From assembly GCA_945906305.1 (NCBI GenBank), contig CAMDQT010000002.1, forward strand, positions 1-64,000: DNA of 64,000 nt, read 5' to 3'. Source of the stretch: Ferrithrix thermotolerans DSM 19514 (GTDB lineage Bacteria; Actinomycetota; Acidimicrobiia; Acidimicrobiales; CAIXPF01). The translations under genes and the position numbers were made by a program. Positions 51,553-60,387 of this stretch are shown here, in pieces; position 1 is the first letter of the stretch; each line of letters starts with the position of its first letter. The notes beneath the pieces were generated by a model that was not told where the DNA came from, ran no database searches, and saw nothing but the letters and a program-made list of their open reading frames with translations.

Positions 51553-53088
51553 TCAGCGATCGGGTGCGGTGTCGGTGAGCACGACCAGTGCCCCGCCGTA
51601 GAGGGCCACCCACACGTTGCGGGTGGCCGGGTCGTAGGCGATGCCGATGGGCTGGTCACCGATGACGATTCTCTGGGTGACCGTGAACGTATCGGTCGCC
51701 ACTTTGGCCACCGTGTTCGAGTCGTAGTTCACCACGTAAAGGGCGCTGCCGTCATCGGAGATGGTCATGCTGCGCGCCTGGCTGCCGGTGGGTGCGCGTG
51801 CCACCACCTCGCCGTTCACGGGGTCGATCTTCGCCACCTCGCCCGCGGAGTTGATGGTGGCGTACAGCCAACGTCCCGCAGGGTCCATGACGAGATGGCG
51901 GGGCCCTGAACCAACCCCGGAGATCCACGACACGGCCAAGGTGTCGAGATCGATCACGGCGATGTCGTAGGAGCCCATCACCGCGACATAGGCCACGTTG
52001 CGGCCCGGGTCCACGGCAATGCCCCTCGGGTAGGCACCGAGGGGGATTCGATGGGTCTCCCGAGCGGTGGCGGCGTCCACCACGCTGAGGTCGTAGCCGC
52101 ACCAATTGGACACCAGGATGCGGTCGTCGCGGGCCGTGAGGGCCACAAACTTTGGCACCGGACCCACCTCGATGGCCTGATCGATGGCCATCGTCGCCAC
52201 GTTTACGCGGTACAGGTAGCTGTTGTCATGCTCGGACGCCGGGCGGCACACATCGTCGCCGGGGTTGGAGAAGCCAGGCCCGAACATCTGGTAGTTCGAC
52301 ACGTAGACGTAGCGGCCGTCGCTGGTCGGGGCGGCTTCGACCGGAGCGCCTTGGAAGGACCCTGGCCGGTTCGGGTGGCCGAGTTCCTCGAGGCGGACCT
52401 CGTCTTCGATGGTCGCCACCGGCTCGAAACTGCGGTTGTACACGGTGATGGTGTGGCTGTACATCATGTTCTGGGCGAAGAACAGCCCGCCCGGTATGTA
52501 CACGACGGACTTCGGTGTGAGGCCTGGCCCGGTGATGACCTCGGTCTGGATCATGGTGCGCTGTGCCGCCGTCAGGCCGTCAGCAGGGACCAGCATCGTG
52601 AAGACGGGCGGGCCGGGGACGCTCGATGACGTGGTGGACGTGCTGCCGGCTGTGGTGGCGTCGCTGGCCGGGGTGGACATCGTGGCGGCGCTGCTGGCCG
52701 TGGGGTCAGAGGGGCCCGCCTCGCCGTTGCGCAGCCGGACGTGGTTGACCATGTCATCCACGGAAAAGTTCACGGAGGCGGCGAGAAAGACAACGGCAAG
52801 GGTCAAGGCCACCACTACGTCGAGGACGCGAAGGCGTGGCCTGCTTGTCCAGCGGTGCGTTGGGCGGCGACGTCCGGGCCCCGCTGGGCTCTCCCCGGCT
52901 CGATCGGCGTCGACGGGTGCTTGATCGGGATCGCTCGGCCGCGGCGGCTCCGCTCCGACCGACGCCAAAAAAATTGTCGCAACCATGTTGGTCGACCAGC
53001 CCAATTGTGGCGGCGGTGCGGCCATGCTCACCGTTCGGAGCATACGGAGGGCCAACCGACTTCGGGTGGATATGACGTCCGGAGCCAT
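51553..53088 (-). CDS. Membrane-anchored YncE-like beta-propeller protein
   Basis: About 511 residues if ATG 53088 is used; 53043, 53025 and 52986 are other possible starts. A Pro/Arg-rich cytoplasmic N-terminus precedes a transmembrane helix (LDVVVALTLAVVFLAASVNF), so the bulk is outside. A Ser/Thr-rich spacer (ATTAGSTSTTSSSV) leads to a seven-bladed propeller with blades such as YVYVSNYQMFGPG, ILVSNWCGYDLSVVDAATARETHRIPLGAYPRG (in part), AYVAVMGSYDIAVIDLDTL and YVVNYDSNTVAKVATDTF. It resembles the lipoprotein at 41.0 kb in design. The function is unknown. It lies 29 bp after the acyl-CoA ligase gene on the same strand. Confidence 0.82.
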   Translation of the reverse strand: MAPDVISTRSRLALRMLRTVSMAAPPPQLGWSTNMVATIFLASVGAEPPRPSDPDQAPVDADRAGESPAGPGRRRPTHRWTSRPRLRVLDVVVALTLAVVFLAASVNFSVDDMVNHVRLRNGEAGPSDPTASSAATMSTPASDATTAGSTSTTSSSVPGPPVFTMLVPADGLTAAQRTMIQTEVITGPGLTPKSVVYIPGGLFFAQNMMYSHTITVYNRSFEPVATIEDEVRLEELGHPNRPGSFQGAPVEAAPTSDGRYVYVSNYQMFGPGFSNPGDDVCRPASEHDNSYLYRVNVATMAIDQAIEVGPVPKFVALTARDDRILVSNWCGYDLSVVDAATARETHRIPLGAYPRGIAVDPGRNVAYVAVMGSYDIAVIDLDTLAVSWISGVGSGPRHLVMDPAGRWLYATINSAGEVAKIDPVNGEVVARAPTGSQARSMTISDDGSALYVVNYDSNTVAKVATDTFTVTQRIVIGDQPIGIAYDPATRNVWVALYGGALVVLTDTAPDR

Positions 53089-53117
53089 GGCCGATCGAGG
53101 GTGACTGCGGCCGCGGT

Positions 53118-54710
53118 TCAGCCGTGGCCGAGCAGCACTTTGGCGCGTTCGCGCAGTTCGATCTTGAGCACCTTGTTGGAAGCGTTGAGCGGCAGTGCCT
53201 CGACCATCCACACCTGGCGCGGGACCTTGTAGTTGGCCATGCGCTCGCGGCACCAGGCGATCACCTCGTCGGGCGCGATGCGGCTACCAGGGGCCACCAC
53301 CACGAATGCCGCGCCGACTTCGCCGAGGCGCTCATCGGCGATTCCGATCACCGAGACCTGGCCGATGTCAGGGTGTTCGATCATCATCCGTTCGATTTCC
53401 GCCGGGTAGGCGTTGAACCCGCCGACGATGAACATGTCCTTCTTACGATCGGTGATGTCGATGTAGCCGCGCTCGTTCATCACGCCGATGTCGCCGGTAT
53501 GGAGCCAGCCATCGGCGTCGATGGTTTCCGCTGTCTGTTCGGGGTCCCCGAGGTAGCCGAGCATGTTGGTATAGCCCCGCACCACGATCTCACCCGCTTC
53601 GCCCGAGGGCAGCTCGTGGCCCTCGTCGTCGACGATGCGCACCTCAACCCCAGGGATGGCCCGGCCTGAGGTCGTGGCGATGGTCTCGGCGTCGTCCTCG
53701 GCCCGGCAGGCGGTGGCGATCCCGGTGGTCTCGGTCATGCCGAAAGCGGTGATGACCACTTCGAACCCGAGACGTTGACGCATCTGGATGACCATCTCCA
53801 CGGGGATGGTGGCGGCCCCGGTGACACAGCGGCGCAGTGAGGAGAGGTCGTAGTCCTCGAGGCGGGCATGGTTCAGCAGGCTCTGAAAGATCGCCGGCGG
53901 CCCGGGCATGATGTTGATCTTTTCCTGCGCGATGCTTTGGAGTACCTGGTCTAGGTCGAAAACGGCGCAGGGCACGATGGTGGTGCCGTACAGCAGGCAC
54001 GGCACGATGCCCCCGTTGAACCCGAACGCATGGAAGAACGGGCTGATGATGAGGAATCGCTCCTCTCGCTGCATGCCCATGCACTCGCCGTAGAAGGCGA
54101 ACGCGCGCAGTAGCGGTTCGGCCGCAACCATCACCCCTTTGGGTAAGCCGGTGGTTCCCGAGGTGAACATCACTAGGGCCACCTCGTCGCCGCTGCGGCA
54201 GGTGGAGCGCTCCATCCTTTCGGCGCGGGCGACGTCGTCGGTCTTGGCCTTGAACTCGGCCAAGCTCACCGTGGCTTCGGCGATGTCGCCGCGCAGGATG
54301 ACGGTGTGACGCAGCGCCGGTAGGTCGGCCTTGGCCTCGCGCAGCAGTGCCGGATAGTCGGTGCCGAGAAAGCCGTTGACGGTGAACAGCATCGTCGCCT
54401 TCGACTTCTGTAGGACATAGGCCGCCTCCTGGCCCCGAAAACGGGTGTTCACCGGAACGACAATGCCGCCGGCACGGAACGTGGCGAACGCCGCGACCAC
54501 CCATTCCCAGATGTTGGGCGCCCATACCGCCACCGCATCGCCTGGTTGTAGGCCATGGGCCACCATCGCCGCCGCGGTTTCGTCGATCACGTCGGCAAGT
54601 TCGGCGAAACTCAGGCGGACATCGCCGTCCACCACGCCGGGCAGATCGCCATGCTCGTTACGAGCATGGTCGACAAGTCCGCTCAAGGTTTTCGGCAATG
54701 ACCAGGTCAT
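53118..54710 (-). CDS. Acyl-CoA ligase (FadD3-like AMP-dependent synthetase)
   Basis: A 530-residue adenylate-forming enzyme that activates a carboxylic acid with ATP and CoA. The P-loop motif is MFTSGTTGLPKGVM (near 183), the A5 motif is TAFGMTETTG, A7 is GWLHTGDIGVMNERGYIDITDRKKDMF (seen as WLHTGDIG and ITDRKKDM), and the C-terminal catalytic Lys is in NASNKVLKIELRE. The pattern is close to FadD3 of steroid-ring degradation (HIP-CoA ligase) and to medium-chain ligases, but the substrate is not proven. GGAAGGAAA precedes the ATG. It heads a two-gene unit with the beta-propeller gene. Confidence 0.9.
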   Translation of the reverse strand: MTWSLPKTLSGLVDHARNEHGDLPGVVDGDVRLSFAELADVIDETAAAMVAHGLQPGDAVAVWAPNIWEWVVAAFATFRAGGIVVPVNTRFRGQEAAYVLQKSKATMLFTVNGFLGTDYPALLREAKADLPALRHTVILRGDIAEATVSLAEFKAKTDDVARAERMERSTCRSGDEVALVMFTSGTTGLPKGVMVAAEPLLRAFAFYGECMGMQREERFLIISPFFHAFGFNGGIVPCLLYGTTIVPCAVFDLDQVLQSIAQEKINIMPGPPAIFQSLLNHARLEDYDLSSLRRCVTGAATIPVEMVIQMRQRLGFEVVITAFGMTETTGIATACRAEDDAETIATTSGRAIPGVEVRIVDDEGHELPSGEAGEIVVRGYTNMLGYLGDPEQTAETIDADGWLHTGDIGVMNERGYIDITDRKKDMFIVGGFNAYPAEIERMMIEHPDIGQVSVIGIADERLGEVGAAFVVVAPGSRIAPDEVIAWCRERMANYKVPRQVWMVEALPLNASNKVLKIELRERAKVLLGHG

Positions 54711-54870
54711 GGGCTTTCCTTCCCGGGGGTACCGCCCGCGGCAGTATGTGCCGGACCCTACCGAGCGGCCGGGCGCGGAAGCGAGGGGGCAGCGATCTTT
54801 GCCCTGGGTCCTCAGGCGGGAACGGCCCTAGATCCCGGCGAGGCCCACGTCGGCCACTCTCGCCGTGGCG

Positions 54871-56079
54871 TCAGCTGTCACCGCCGGGCCGGCTTGGGCT
54901 GATGACCGCGGCGTCCACTGCATCGAGTAACTCGTCGAGGTCGTGGCGACCGTGAGATTGGACCGTGCCGGTGGCCAAGCGCAGCGGTGCGAGCTGGAGC
55001 TGGTTCAGCTGCAGGGTCAGTTCCTCGCGGATGCGTTCGAGCACCCGTCTGGCATCGCCGATCGACGCGCCGGGTAGGACCGCCACCAGTTCGTGAGGCC
55101 CGACGCGGCCTACGGTGTCATCGGGCCGCAGGTAGCGCACGGTGACACGCTCGAAGCAGCGCAAGGCCTGTGCCATGGCTTGTTCACCGTGGCGGTCGCG
55201 GTAGTGGGCGATGTCCTCGACGTCACAACGGGCGAGCGCGAAGGGAGTGAGCGAGCGCAGCAACCCGCTGATCCGCCCGTCTAATGCGGCGCGGCCGAAT
55301 ACCCCATTGGCATCCGCGAGGTCCACCTCGTTGGGGACGAGCTGCGCCATGGAAAGCCGGGCCTCGATGCGTGCCGCGAGGCTTTCGAGGGCGGCGACGT
55401 CAAAATCTTGGGCGGGATGAGTTGTCGGCGCGGTGCGGTGCAGCACGCCCGCAGGTGATCCGACAATGCGGATCGGGACACAGACCGCCGAACACGCCTG
55501 CCCCTCCCGATGGGCCAGCAACGGGCAGGCATCGATGTCCTCGGAGGAACTCCACCGCAAGGTGCGGTCGCGGCGAATGGCCTCGCACTGTGCGGCGGTG
55601 CTCACCGCACAACCGGGACCCTCGCCATCGGGGCCGGTCTCGGCCACCTGGGCTAGGGGCGCCGAGCGCCCGTGACGATCGGGACCTGACACCATCAGCA
55701 CCTCGGCGCGAGCCTCGGGCCACATTGCGCCGAGGGCACGGCTCGCCAACTCGAACAGGTCGCGCTCGTTGTGGGCCCGTTCGAGCGCTCGGTCCAACTG
55801 GCGGTCGAAATCGAGTCGGCGGGCGAGGCGCTCGGCTTCTGGCAGCGGTGGATCTTCCGGGGGGATTGGTTGCTCAGTGGCGGCGAGCCGCGGGAGCACG
55901 AACCATGCCGCCACCGTGGCCAAGCACGCCGCCAGCAGGGCGGTCGACGCGCTCCGGCCGAGGTCGTCGCGGCCGCCAACAAGCTGCGTTGCTACTACGG
56001 CGATCCCGTAACACCCCAAGACACTGACCGTCACACCGAGGCACAGCCGGACTCGGGGCGTCCCCATTTGCGCGGACAT
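54871..56079 (-). CDS. Membrane GAF protein with a degenerate GGDEF domain
   Basis: A 402-residue protein. Two transmembrane helices (about 12-33 and 44-64) are followed by a short coiled stretch. The GAF domain (about 100-245) has five cysteines (157, 165, 185, 196, 200) in a GCAVS...QC...DACPLL...ACSAVC arrangement. The last 150 residues have a diguanylate-cyclase fold, but the catalytic GGDEF is GPHEL at 327-331, so c-di-GMP synthesis is unlikely. It may sense a small molecule or redox state and act through protein contact. Start at 56079 or ATG 56067. It is divergent from cysS. Confidence 0.85.
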   Translation of the reverse strand: MSAQMGTPRVRLCLGVTVSVLGCYGIAVVATQLVGGRDDLGRSASTALLAACLATVAAWFVLPRLAATEQPIPPEDPPLPEAERLARRLDFDRQLDRALERAHNERDLFELASRALGAMWPEARAEVLMVSGPDRHGRSAPLAQVAETGPDGEGPGCAVSTAAQCEAIRRDRTLRWSSSEDIDACPLLAHREGQACSAVCVPIRIVGSPAGVLHRTAPTTHPAQDFDVAALESLAARIEARLSMAQLVPNEVDLADANGVFGRAALDGRISGLLRSLTPFALARCDVEDIAHYRDRHGEQAMAQALRCFERVTVRYLRPDDTVGRVGPHELVAVLPGASIGDARRVLERIREELTLQLNQLQLAPLRLATGTVQSHGRHDLDELLDAVDAAVISPSRPGGDS

Positions 56080-56193
56080 GGCGTGGCTATCGGACGGTTC
56101 ATGCCCTAGCTGTAGCGGTTCGTGTCGCTGTCCTCGCGGCGGTGGCGTGGTGCTGGTTGTTTTCTGGCCCGTTCAGCGGGGCCGGAGGCCCGC

Positions 56194-56199
56194 TAGCCT
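56194..56199 (+). promoter_or_regulatory. TANNNT -10 box, leaderless start
   Basis: TAGCCT ends 8 nt before the GTG at 56208 and fixes the cysS start. Confidence 0.55.
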
Positions 56200-56207
56200 T
56201 GCTCGCT

Positions 56208-57572
56208 GTGCTGCACCTCTTCGACACCGCCCGGGGACGGGTCGTCCCCTTCGAAACTAACGAGCCGAACAAGGTCTCCATGTACGTGTGCGGCCCCACC
56301 GTGTACGGGCCACCCCATTTGGGTCACGGACGGTTTTCCCTCGTCTTTGACGTGCTGCGTCGGTACCTCGAGTGGTCCGGTTTCGAGGTTCGCTACGTGT
56401 CCAATATCACCGACATCGACGACAAGATCATTGATCGGGCACAACGCGAGGGCCGTCCTTGGCAGGACATCACTGCGAAATGCGAGTCGATCTGGTTCAA
56501 GGCGATGGATGGCTTAGGGGTGAAACGGCCGACGGTGACCCCCCATGCCACTGAGTACGTCGAGCCGATGGTGGCGCTGATTGCCGAGTTGCTGGGTTCG
56601 GGCAAAGCCTACGAAACCTCCGACGGGGTCTACCTCGATTGCTCCACGGTGCCCGGCTACGGCCTGCTTGCCCGTCAGAGCCTCGACTCCCTGCTGGCCG
56701 GAGCGCGGGTGCAGGGCAGCGATGAGAAGCACAACCCCACTGACTTCGCGCTGTGGAAAAAGGCTAAGCCGGGCGAACCGAGTTGGCCTGCACCCTGGGG
56801 TGAGGGTCGGCCTGGCTGGCACACCGAGTGCGTCGTGATGTCCCTTGACCTGCTCGGTGAGGGGTTCGACCTGCATGGTGGCGGCCAGGACCTCGCCTTC
56901 CCCCACCACGAGAACGAACGGGCTCAGGCCCTCGCGGTCGGCAAGACCTTCGCCAAGCACTGGACCCACAACGGCTTCGTCGAGGTCGACGGCGAAAAGA
57001 TGTCCAAGTCGTTGGGCAATTACACCAACCTGCTCGACCTGCTCGACCGCCATGATGGGCGCGCCTATCGGATGCTGGTCCTGCGCTCGCATTACCGTTC
57101 ACCGGTCGAGGTCACCGAGGTCACCATCGCCGATGCCGAGCGATCGTTGGACCGCCTCGATGCTTTCGCCCGCCGCACGGTGGGCTTGGCGGACGGCAGC
57201 ACCGTGGCCGATTCCGCCACCATGGAGCAGTTTCGTCGGGCCATGGACGAGGACCTGAATACCGCTGGCGCGCTCGACTATTTGTTCCGGGCGGTGCGTT
57301 CGGCCAACACAGCGCTTGACGCTGAGGACGATGCCACCGCGGCGTCGCTGGCGGCGGCGGTCCGCGAGATCTGCCGTGCGGTTGGTTTGGCCTTGCGCGA
57401 GGAGGACAGCGGTGGGCCGCCCATCGAGGTGCTGATCCTCGCCGAAGCGCGGGCATCGGCGCGGGCGGCCAAGGATTTTGCCGCCGCGGACCGTATCCGG
57501 GGCGAGCTGAGCAGCCACGGCTGGCTGGTCGAGGATTCGGCCCAGGGTCCACAGCTTCGCCGCAAGAGCTGA
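56208..57572 (+). CDS. cysS: Cysteinyl-tRNA synthetase
   Basis: A 454-residue class I synthetase. The zinc and HIGH region reads YVCGPTVYGPPHLGHGR. The other zinc ligands are in CVVMSLDLLGEGFDLHGGGQDLAFPHHENE (seen as CVVMS, HGGGQD and HHENE), and KMSKS is EKMSKSLGN. The C-terminal DALR-like helical domain is present, so this is CysS rather than the mycothiol ligase MshC, which is shorter and has CGITPYD. GTG at 56208 is supported by its -10 box; a GTG/ATG at 56142 would add a hydrophobic N-terminus and is rejected. It is monocistronic. Confidence 0.94.
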   Translation: MLHLFDTARGRVVPFETNEPNKVSMYVCGPTVYGPPHLGHGRFSLVFDVLRRYLEWSGFEVRYVSNITDIDDKIIDRAQREGRPWQDITAKCESIWFKAMDGLGVKRPTVTPHATEYVEPMVALIAELLGSGKAYETSDGVYLDCSTVPGYGLLARQSLDSLLAGARVQGSDEKHNPTDFALWKKAKPGEPSWPAPWGEGRPGWHTECVVMSLDLLGEGFDLHGGGQDLAFPHHENERAQALAVGKTFAKHWTHNGFVEVDGEKMSKSLGNYTNLLDLLDRHDGRAYRMLVLRSHYRSPVEVTEVTIADAERSLDRLDAFARRTVGLADGSTVADSATMEQFRRAMDEDLNTAGALDYLFRAVRSANTALDAEDDATAASLAAAVREICRAVGLALREEDSGGPPIEVLILAEARASARAAKDFAAADRIRGELSSHGWLVEDSAQGPQLRRKS

Positions 57573-57660
57573 CTCAGCTTTGGGGTCGCGCCCGGCCTGG
57601 AGAGAGAGATGCTCGGTCCGAGCGCAGCCACATCATGCTGCACCCGGACCGCGCGTCGGC

Positions 57661-58269
57661 TCAGCTCGCGGGAGCAGGAGCGGGGCGTCCACCACCGGGG
57701 TGACCGGGGTGGCCGCGGTGACCGCGGTGACCGCCGGGGAAGGCCGGCTTCTCACCGTTCATCATGGCGGTGGCGCGTTCGGTGGCCTTGCTGAGCATCT
57801 GGTCGGCCTCCGCCTGCGTGTGCCTACCCGAGGTGACCTCCTCGGCGAGGTGGGCCTTCAGTTCGGCGAGCATGGCGTCGAGCACCGTCTGGGTGGAGAC
57901 ACCCTTGCCGGCGGCAATTGCCGCCAGCGACTGACCCGACTGGAGGGCCGTGCGGACCTCTTCGGGGGTCATACCGAGTGCCGCCGCGATCGCCGCGCTG
58001 TTGGGCTTGGCAGCCTGGCCGCGGGGTCCGCCCTTGCCCTCGGGGCGAGCGGCGTCGAGGGCTTTCTGCACGCTGTCGGCCTGGGTCTGGCTGAGGGTCC
58101 CGTCCGAGACGAGCCCGCTCAACACGGTGCTGATGCGGCTGACGGTGCCCGTCGCTGCGGCCTCGGCCGCGCCGGCGACGGTGGGGCCGGCGATGGCGAC
58201 CGTCGCGCCTGTGGCGGCGAGGGTGGCGGCGAGAGCGAGGGCAGCCATGGCACGTTTCGCTTGGTTCAT
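57661..58269 (-). CDS. Secreted hypothetical protein with His/Gly-rich tail
   Basis: A 202-residue exported protein. The signal peptide ([27 protein letters not shown]) ends near residue 27. The mature part is helical, with the actinobacterial module LGMTPEEVRTALQSGQSLAAIAAGKGVSTQTVLDAML and LAEEVTSGRHTQAEADQML (each seen in part), repeated loosely in the preceding SDGTLSQTQADSVQKAL. The C-terminus is GGHRGHRGHPGHPGGGRPAPAP, a possible metal-binding tail. No catalytic residues are seen. AAGGAAGGA lies 6-7 nt before the ATG at 58269. The function is unknown. About 200 bp without features separate it from the NTF2-like gene. Confidence 0.8.
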   Translation of the reverse strand: MNQAKRAMAALALAATLAATGATVAIAGPTVAGAAEAAATGTVSRISTVLSGLVSDGTLSQTQADSVQKALDAARPEGKGGPRGQAAKPNSAAIAAALGMTPEEVRTALQSGQSLAAIAAGKGVSTQTVLDAMLAELKAHLAEEVTSGRHTQAEADQMLSKATERATAMMNGEKPAFPGGHRGHRGHPGHPGGGRPAPAPAS

Positions 58270-58467
58270 GGACGTTCCTTCCTTTTCGTTTCCGGTCGAA
58301 CCGGGGCTGTCATCAGTGTCGGCCTTGGCCCTTGGAGGGACCTGGGCACATCCTGGGAGTTTCCGCACAACCGCCGTTCGTTCCTAGGAGGCCGCCGGGA
58401 AAGCCGCAAGGCCGATCGGTCTAGGAGCGCCGACGTCGTCTCGCCCGCGCCGTGGTTGGTGCCATGG

Positions 58468-58965
58468 TCAGGGTTCACGGCCGGGTAGGAAACGCTGGTC
58501 GACCCAGCCCTGGTGGTAAGGGGTGAAAAAGGCGACGTCGATACCGGTTCGGGAGATCAGCCAACTCCCCGAGACCCGGGAGTAGGTGTCGGCGTAGGTG
58601 GCGGCGAGCCAGGTTGCCTGCTCGCCGTTGCGGTCCGCACTGGTACAGGGCTGGAACAGCAGCCAATGGCCCGTGGCGCTGTCCCCATCGGGGCCGATGT
58701 CGATAATCGGGTTCATCACCTGGTGACGGGCGATGGTCAGACGTCTGGAGGCGCCCTGGAAATGGCGGCGGATGGCCTCGCGGCCGTTGGCCACCCCAAA
58801 GGTTCGTCCCCCGTCCCACACGGCGTCCTCGGTGAACAGCTCGGCGAGGCGGTCCGCGTCGTAACCGTCATCGCAGGCCGCGCAGTACCGTGCTTTGAGC
58901 TGCTTGAGGGCCTCGATGTCCTCTAGGCGGCGCAGGCGAGCCTCGAGGTCGGTCAGATCGGCCAT
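58468..58965 (-). CDS. SnoaL/NTF2-like domain protein
   Basis: A 165-residue NTF2-like cone fold. The N-terminal helix LEARLRRLEDIEALKQLKARYCAACDDG is typical of the SnoaL_4 subset (ring-hydroxylating dioxygenase beta-like or limonene epoxide hydrolase-like). DADRLAELFTEDAVWDGG and NGREAIRRHFQG follow, then HQVMNPIIDIGPDGDSATGHWLL, shown in part. A His in that strand and nearby Asp may form an active pocket. The substrate is unknown. GGAGAGGA precedes the ATG. It lies next to a cupin and LLM genes. Confidence 0.85.
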   Translation of the reverse strand: MADLTDLEARLRRLEDIEALKQLKARYCAACDDGYDADRLAELFTEDAVWDGGRTFGVANGREAIRRHFQGASRRLTIARHQVMNPIIDIGPDGDSATGHWLLFQPCTSADRNGEQATWLAATYADTYSRVSGSWLISRTGIDVAFFTPYHQGWVDQRFLPGREP

Positions 58966-59006
58966 TGGTACATCCTCTCCGGCGGCAGCACGTCGAACAA
59001 CCCGGT

Positions 59007-59405
59007 TCAGGCCGGGGCGATCCAGGCATCGAGGTCGATCTCAAGGGGCATGGGAATGAACAGGACCTCCGCCGCGCCCTGCACGGTGCGGGTCAAGTGC
59101 CCCCGGCTAGCCACGTCGTCGGCCAGGAATGCATGGCCAGGACCGAACCGGCGGCTGGCGCCGTCGCCGGTGGTGACTTCCACGGTGCCGGCGAGCACGA
59201 CCACGATCTGGCGCTGCGGGGCGGGATGCCAGCTCTGGTCGAGCCCCGCTGGCAGCGCAACGAACTGCACCGACGGCGAGCTGAAGCGACGGGAGCCCTC
59301 GATGAGGTGTCCCTCGCCGTCGCGACGTTCGAAGGGCAGAGCGACGTCGACCTCCGCGAAAACCGACCCGCCGTCCTCGGCGGGGTGGAACCGGGTGATG
59401 CGCAT
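59007..59405 (-). CDS. Cupin-like single-domain protein
   Basis: A 132-residue cupin-like beta-barrel. FVALPAGLDQSWHPAPQRQIVVVLAGTVEVTTG is the first cupin motif (seen as SWHPAPQRQIVVVLAGTVEV), with one His and a Gln in place of the usual second His. GPGHAFLADDVASRGHLT is the second motif, with His. Metal binding may thus be altered. Starting at ATG 59405 gives MRITRFHPAEDGG, and TACGAT lies 5 nt upstream of it. A much longer frame to 59837 is antisense to the LLM gene and is rejected. Such proteins often handle small organic acids; the ligand is unknown. Confidence 0.8.
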   Translation of the reverse strand: MRITRFHPAEDGGSVFAEVDVALPFERRDGEGHLIEGSRRFSSPSVQFVALPAGLDQSWHPAPQRQIVVVLAGTVEVTTGDGASRRFGPGHAFLADDVASRGHLTRTVQGAAEVLFIPMPLEIDLDAWIAPA

Positions 59406-59410
59406 GGGCC

Positions 59411-59416
59411 ATCGTA
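59411..59416 (-). promoter_or_regulatory. TANNNT -10 box, leaderless start
   Basis: On the minus strand TACGAT lies 5 nt before the ATG at 59405 of the cupin gene. Confidence 0.45.
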
Positions 59417-59454
59417 CCGCCTGGCGGTCGACCAGAAGCTGCTCAGACGGTTGG

Positions 59455-59460
59455 TAACGT
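59455..59460 (+). promoter_or_regulatory. TANNNT -10 box, leaderless start
   Basis: TAACGT ends 6 nt before the ATG at 59467 of the LLM gene, divergent from the cupin promoter. Confidence 0.5.
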
Positions 59461-59466
59461 GCGGCG

Positions 59467-60387
59467 ATGCAGATCGGGGCGCAGTACCAAGGTGACCATC
59501 GGGGACCGAAGATCTTCGCCCGCCGGGCCGAGGCCGCCGGGTTCGACTCGGTCTGGGCGGGCGACCACGTCGGCCACCTCGGCGATGGCATCGCCACGCT
59601 GGGCTGTTTCGCCGGGGTCACCGAAGAGATCACCATCGGGCTCAACCTGTTGGTGCTGCCATGGCGTCCGGCGGCGGTGGTGGCCAAGGCCATGGCGACC
59701 ATCTCGCTGATGGCTCCTGGCCGGGTGGTGGCGGGCTTCGGAGTCGGCGGTGAGTTCCCGGCCGAGTTCAGCGCCACTGGCACCGACCTGCATCGCCGCG
59801 GGGCGTACACCGACGACGCCTTGGAGCTCATAGACAAGCTGTGGACCGGCGAGCCGGTCAGCCATCACAGCCCGTGGGCACAGCTCGATGGGTTCCGACT
59901 CGAGCCGGTGCCGGTCCGGCCCGAGGTGTGGATCGGCGGCCGGTCCGAGGCGGCGTTGCGCCGGGCGGTGCGCTTCGGCGACGGTTACGTGCCCTACCTG
60001 GTTAGCCCGGGGCAGTTTGCCAAGCGTCGTCGTCGACTGTTTGAGCTCGCGGCGCAAGCCGACCGGTCGATGGCGGGGTTTCGGTTCGGTTGTCTCGTCA
60101 GCATGATCCCCGCCGATAACGTCGAGCAGGCGACCGAAATCGGGCTGAGTGGCCTGCGGCTGTCGGGGCTGACCCCCGAGGCGGTTCGGGGCATGTATCT
60201 GCTCGGTGACGACGACTCGATCTTGGCGCGGATCAAGGAGTATGCCGACGCCGGCGTGCAGCACCTGATCGTGGGCTGCATGCCCGGTGAGGACCACCAG
60301 ATTGACGCTTTTTATGCCGCATGCGGCCGGTTGCTCGGCCCGGCCCGGGCGCTGCAAGGTGTCAGCTCGGAGACCTCAGCGGCGTAG
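59467..60387 (+). CDS. LLM class F420/flavin-dependent oxidoreductase
   Basis: A 306-residue luciferase-like TIM-barrel protein. FDSVWAGDHVGHLGDGIA, GVTEEITIGLNLLVLPWRP, VAKAMATISLMAPGRVVAGFGVGGE and EVWIGGRSEAALRRAVRFGDGYVP (each partly shown) are the family's substrate, F420-binding and phosphate-binding regions. It is shorter than monooxygenases such as alkanal luciferases and closer to F420-dependent reductases. The substrate is unknown. It has its own leaderless promoter. A 10-bp hairpin spans its stop codon. Confidence 0.85.
   Translation: MQIGAQYQGDHRGPKIFARRAEAAGFDSVWAGDHVGHLGDGIATLGCFAGVTEEITIGLNLLVLPWRPAAVVAKAMATISLMAPGRVVAGFGVGGEFPAEFSATGTDLHRRGAYTDDALELIDKLWTGEPVSHHSPWAQLDGFRLEPVPVRPEVWIGGRSEAALRRAVRFGDGYVPYLVSPGQFAKRRRRLFELAAQADRSMAGFRFGCLVSMIPADNVEQATEIGLSGLRLSGLTPEAVRGMYLLGDDDSILARIKEYADAGVQHLIVGCMPGEDHQIDAFYAACGRLLGPARALQGVSSETSAA

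Noticed and set aside
56142-56207. Upstream start for cysS that would add a hydrophobic N-terminus
   Set aside because: Cysteinyl-tRNA synthetases are cytosolic and begin near HLFDTARG; the -10 box points to GTG 56208.
57615-57650. Interrupted inverted repeat GGTCCG...CGGACC with GCAGC/GCTGC after cysS
   Set aside because: The stem is short and interrupted, with no T-run, so it is too weak to call a terminator.
59406-59837. N-terminal extension of the cupin frame
   Set aside because: It is antisense to the LLM gene, and the cupin begins naturally at ATG 59405.
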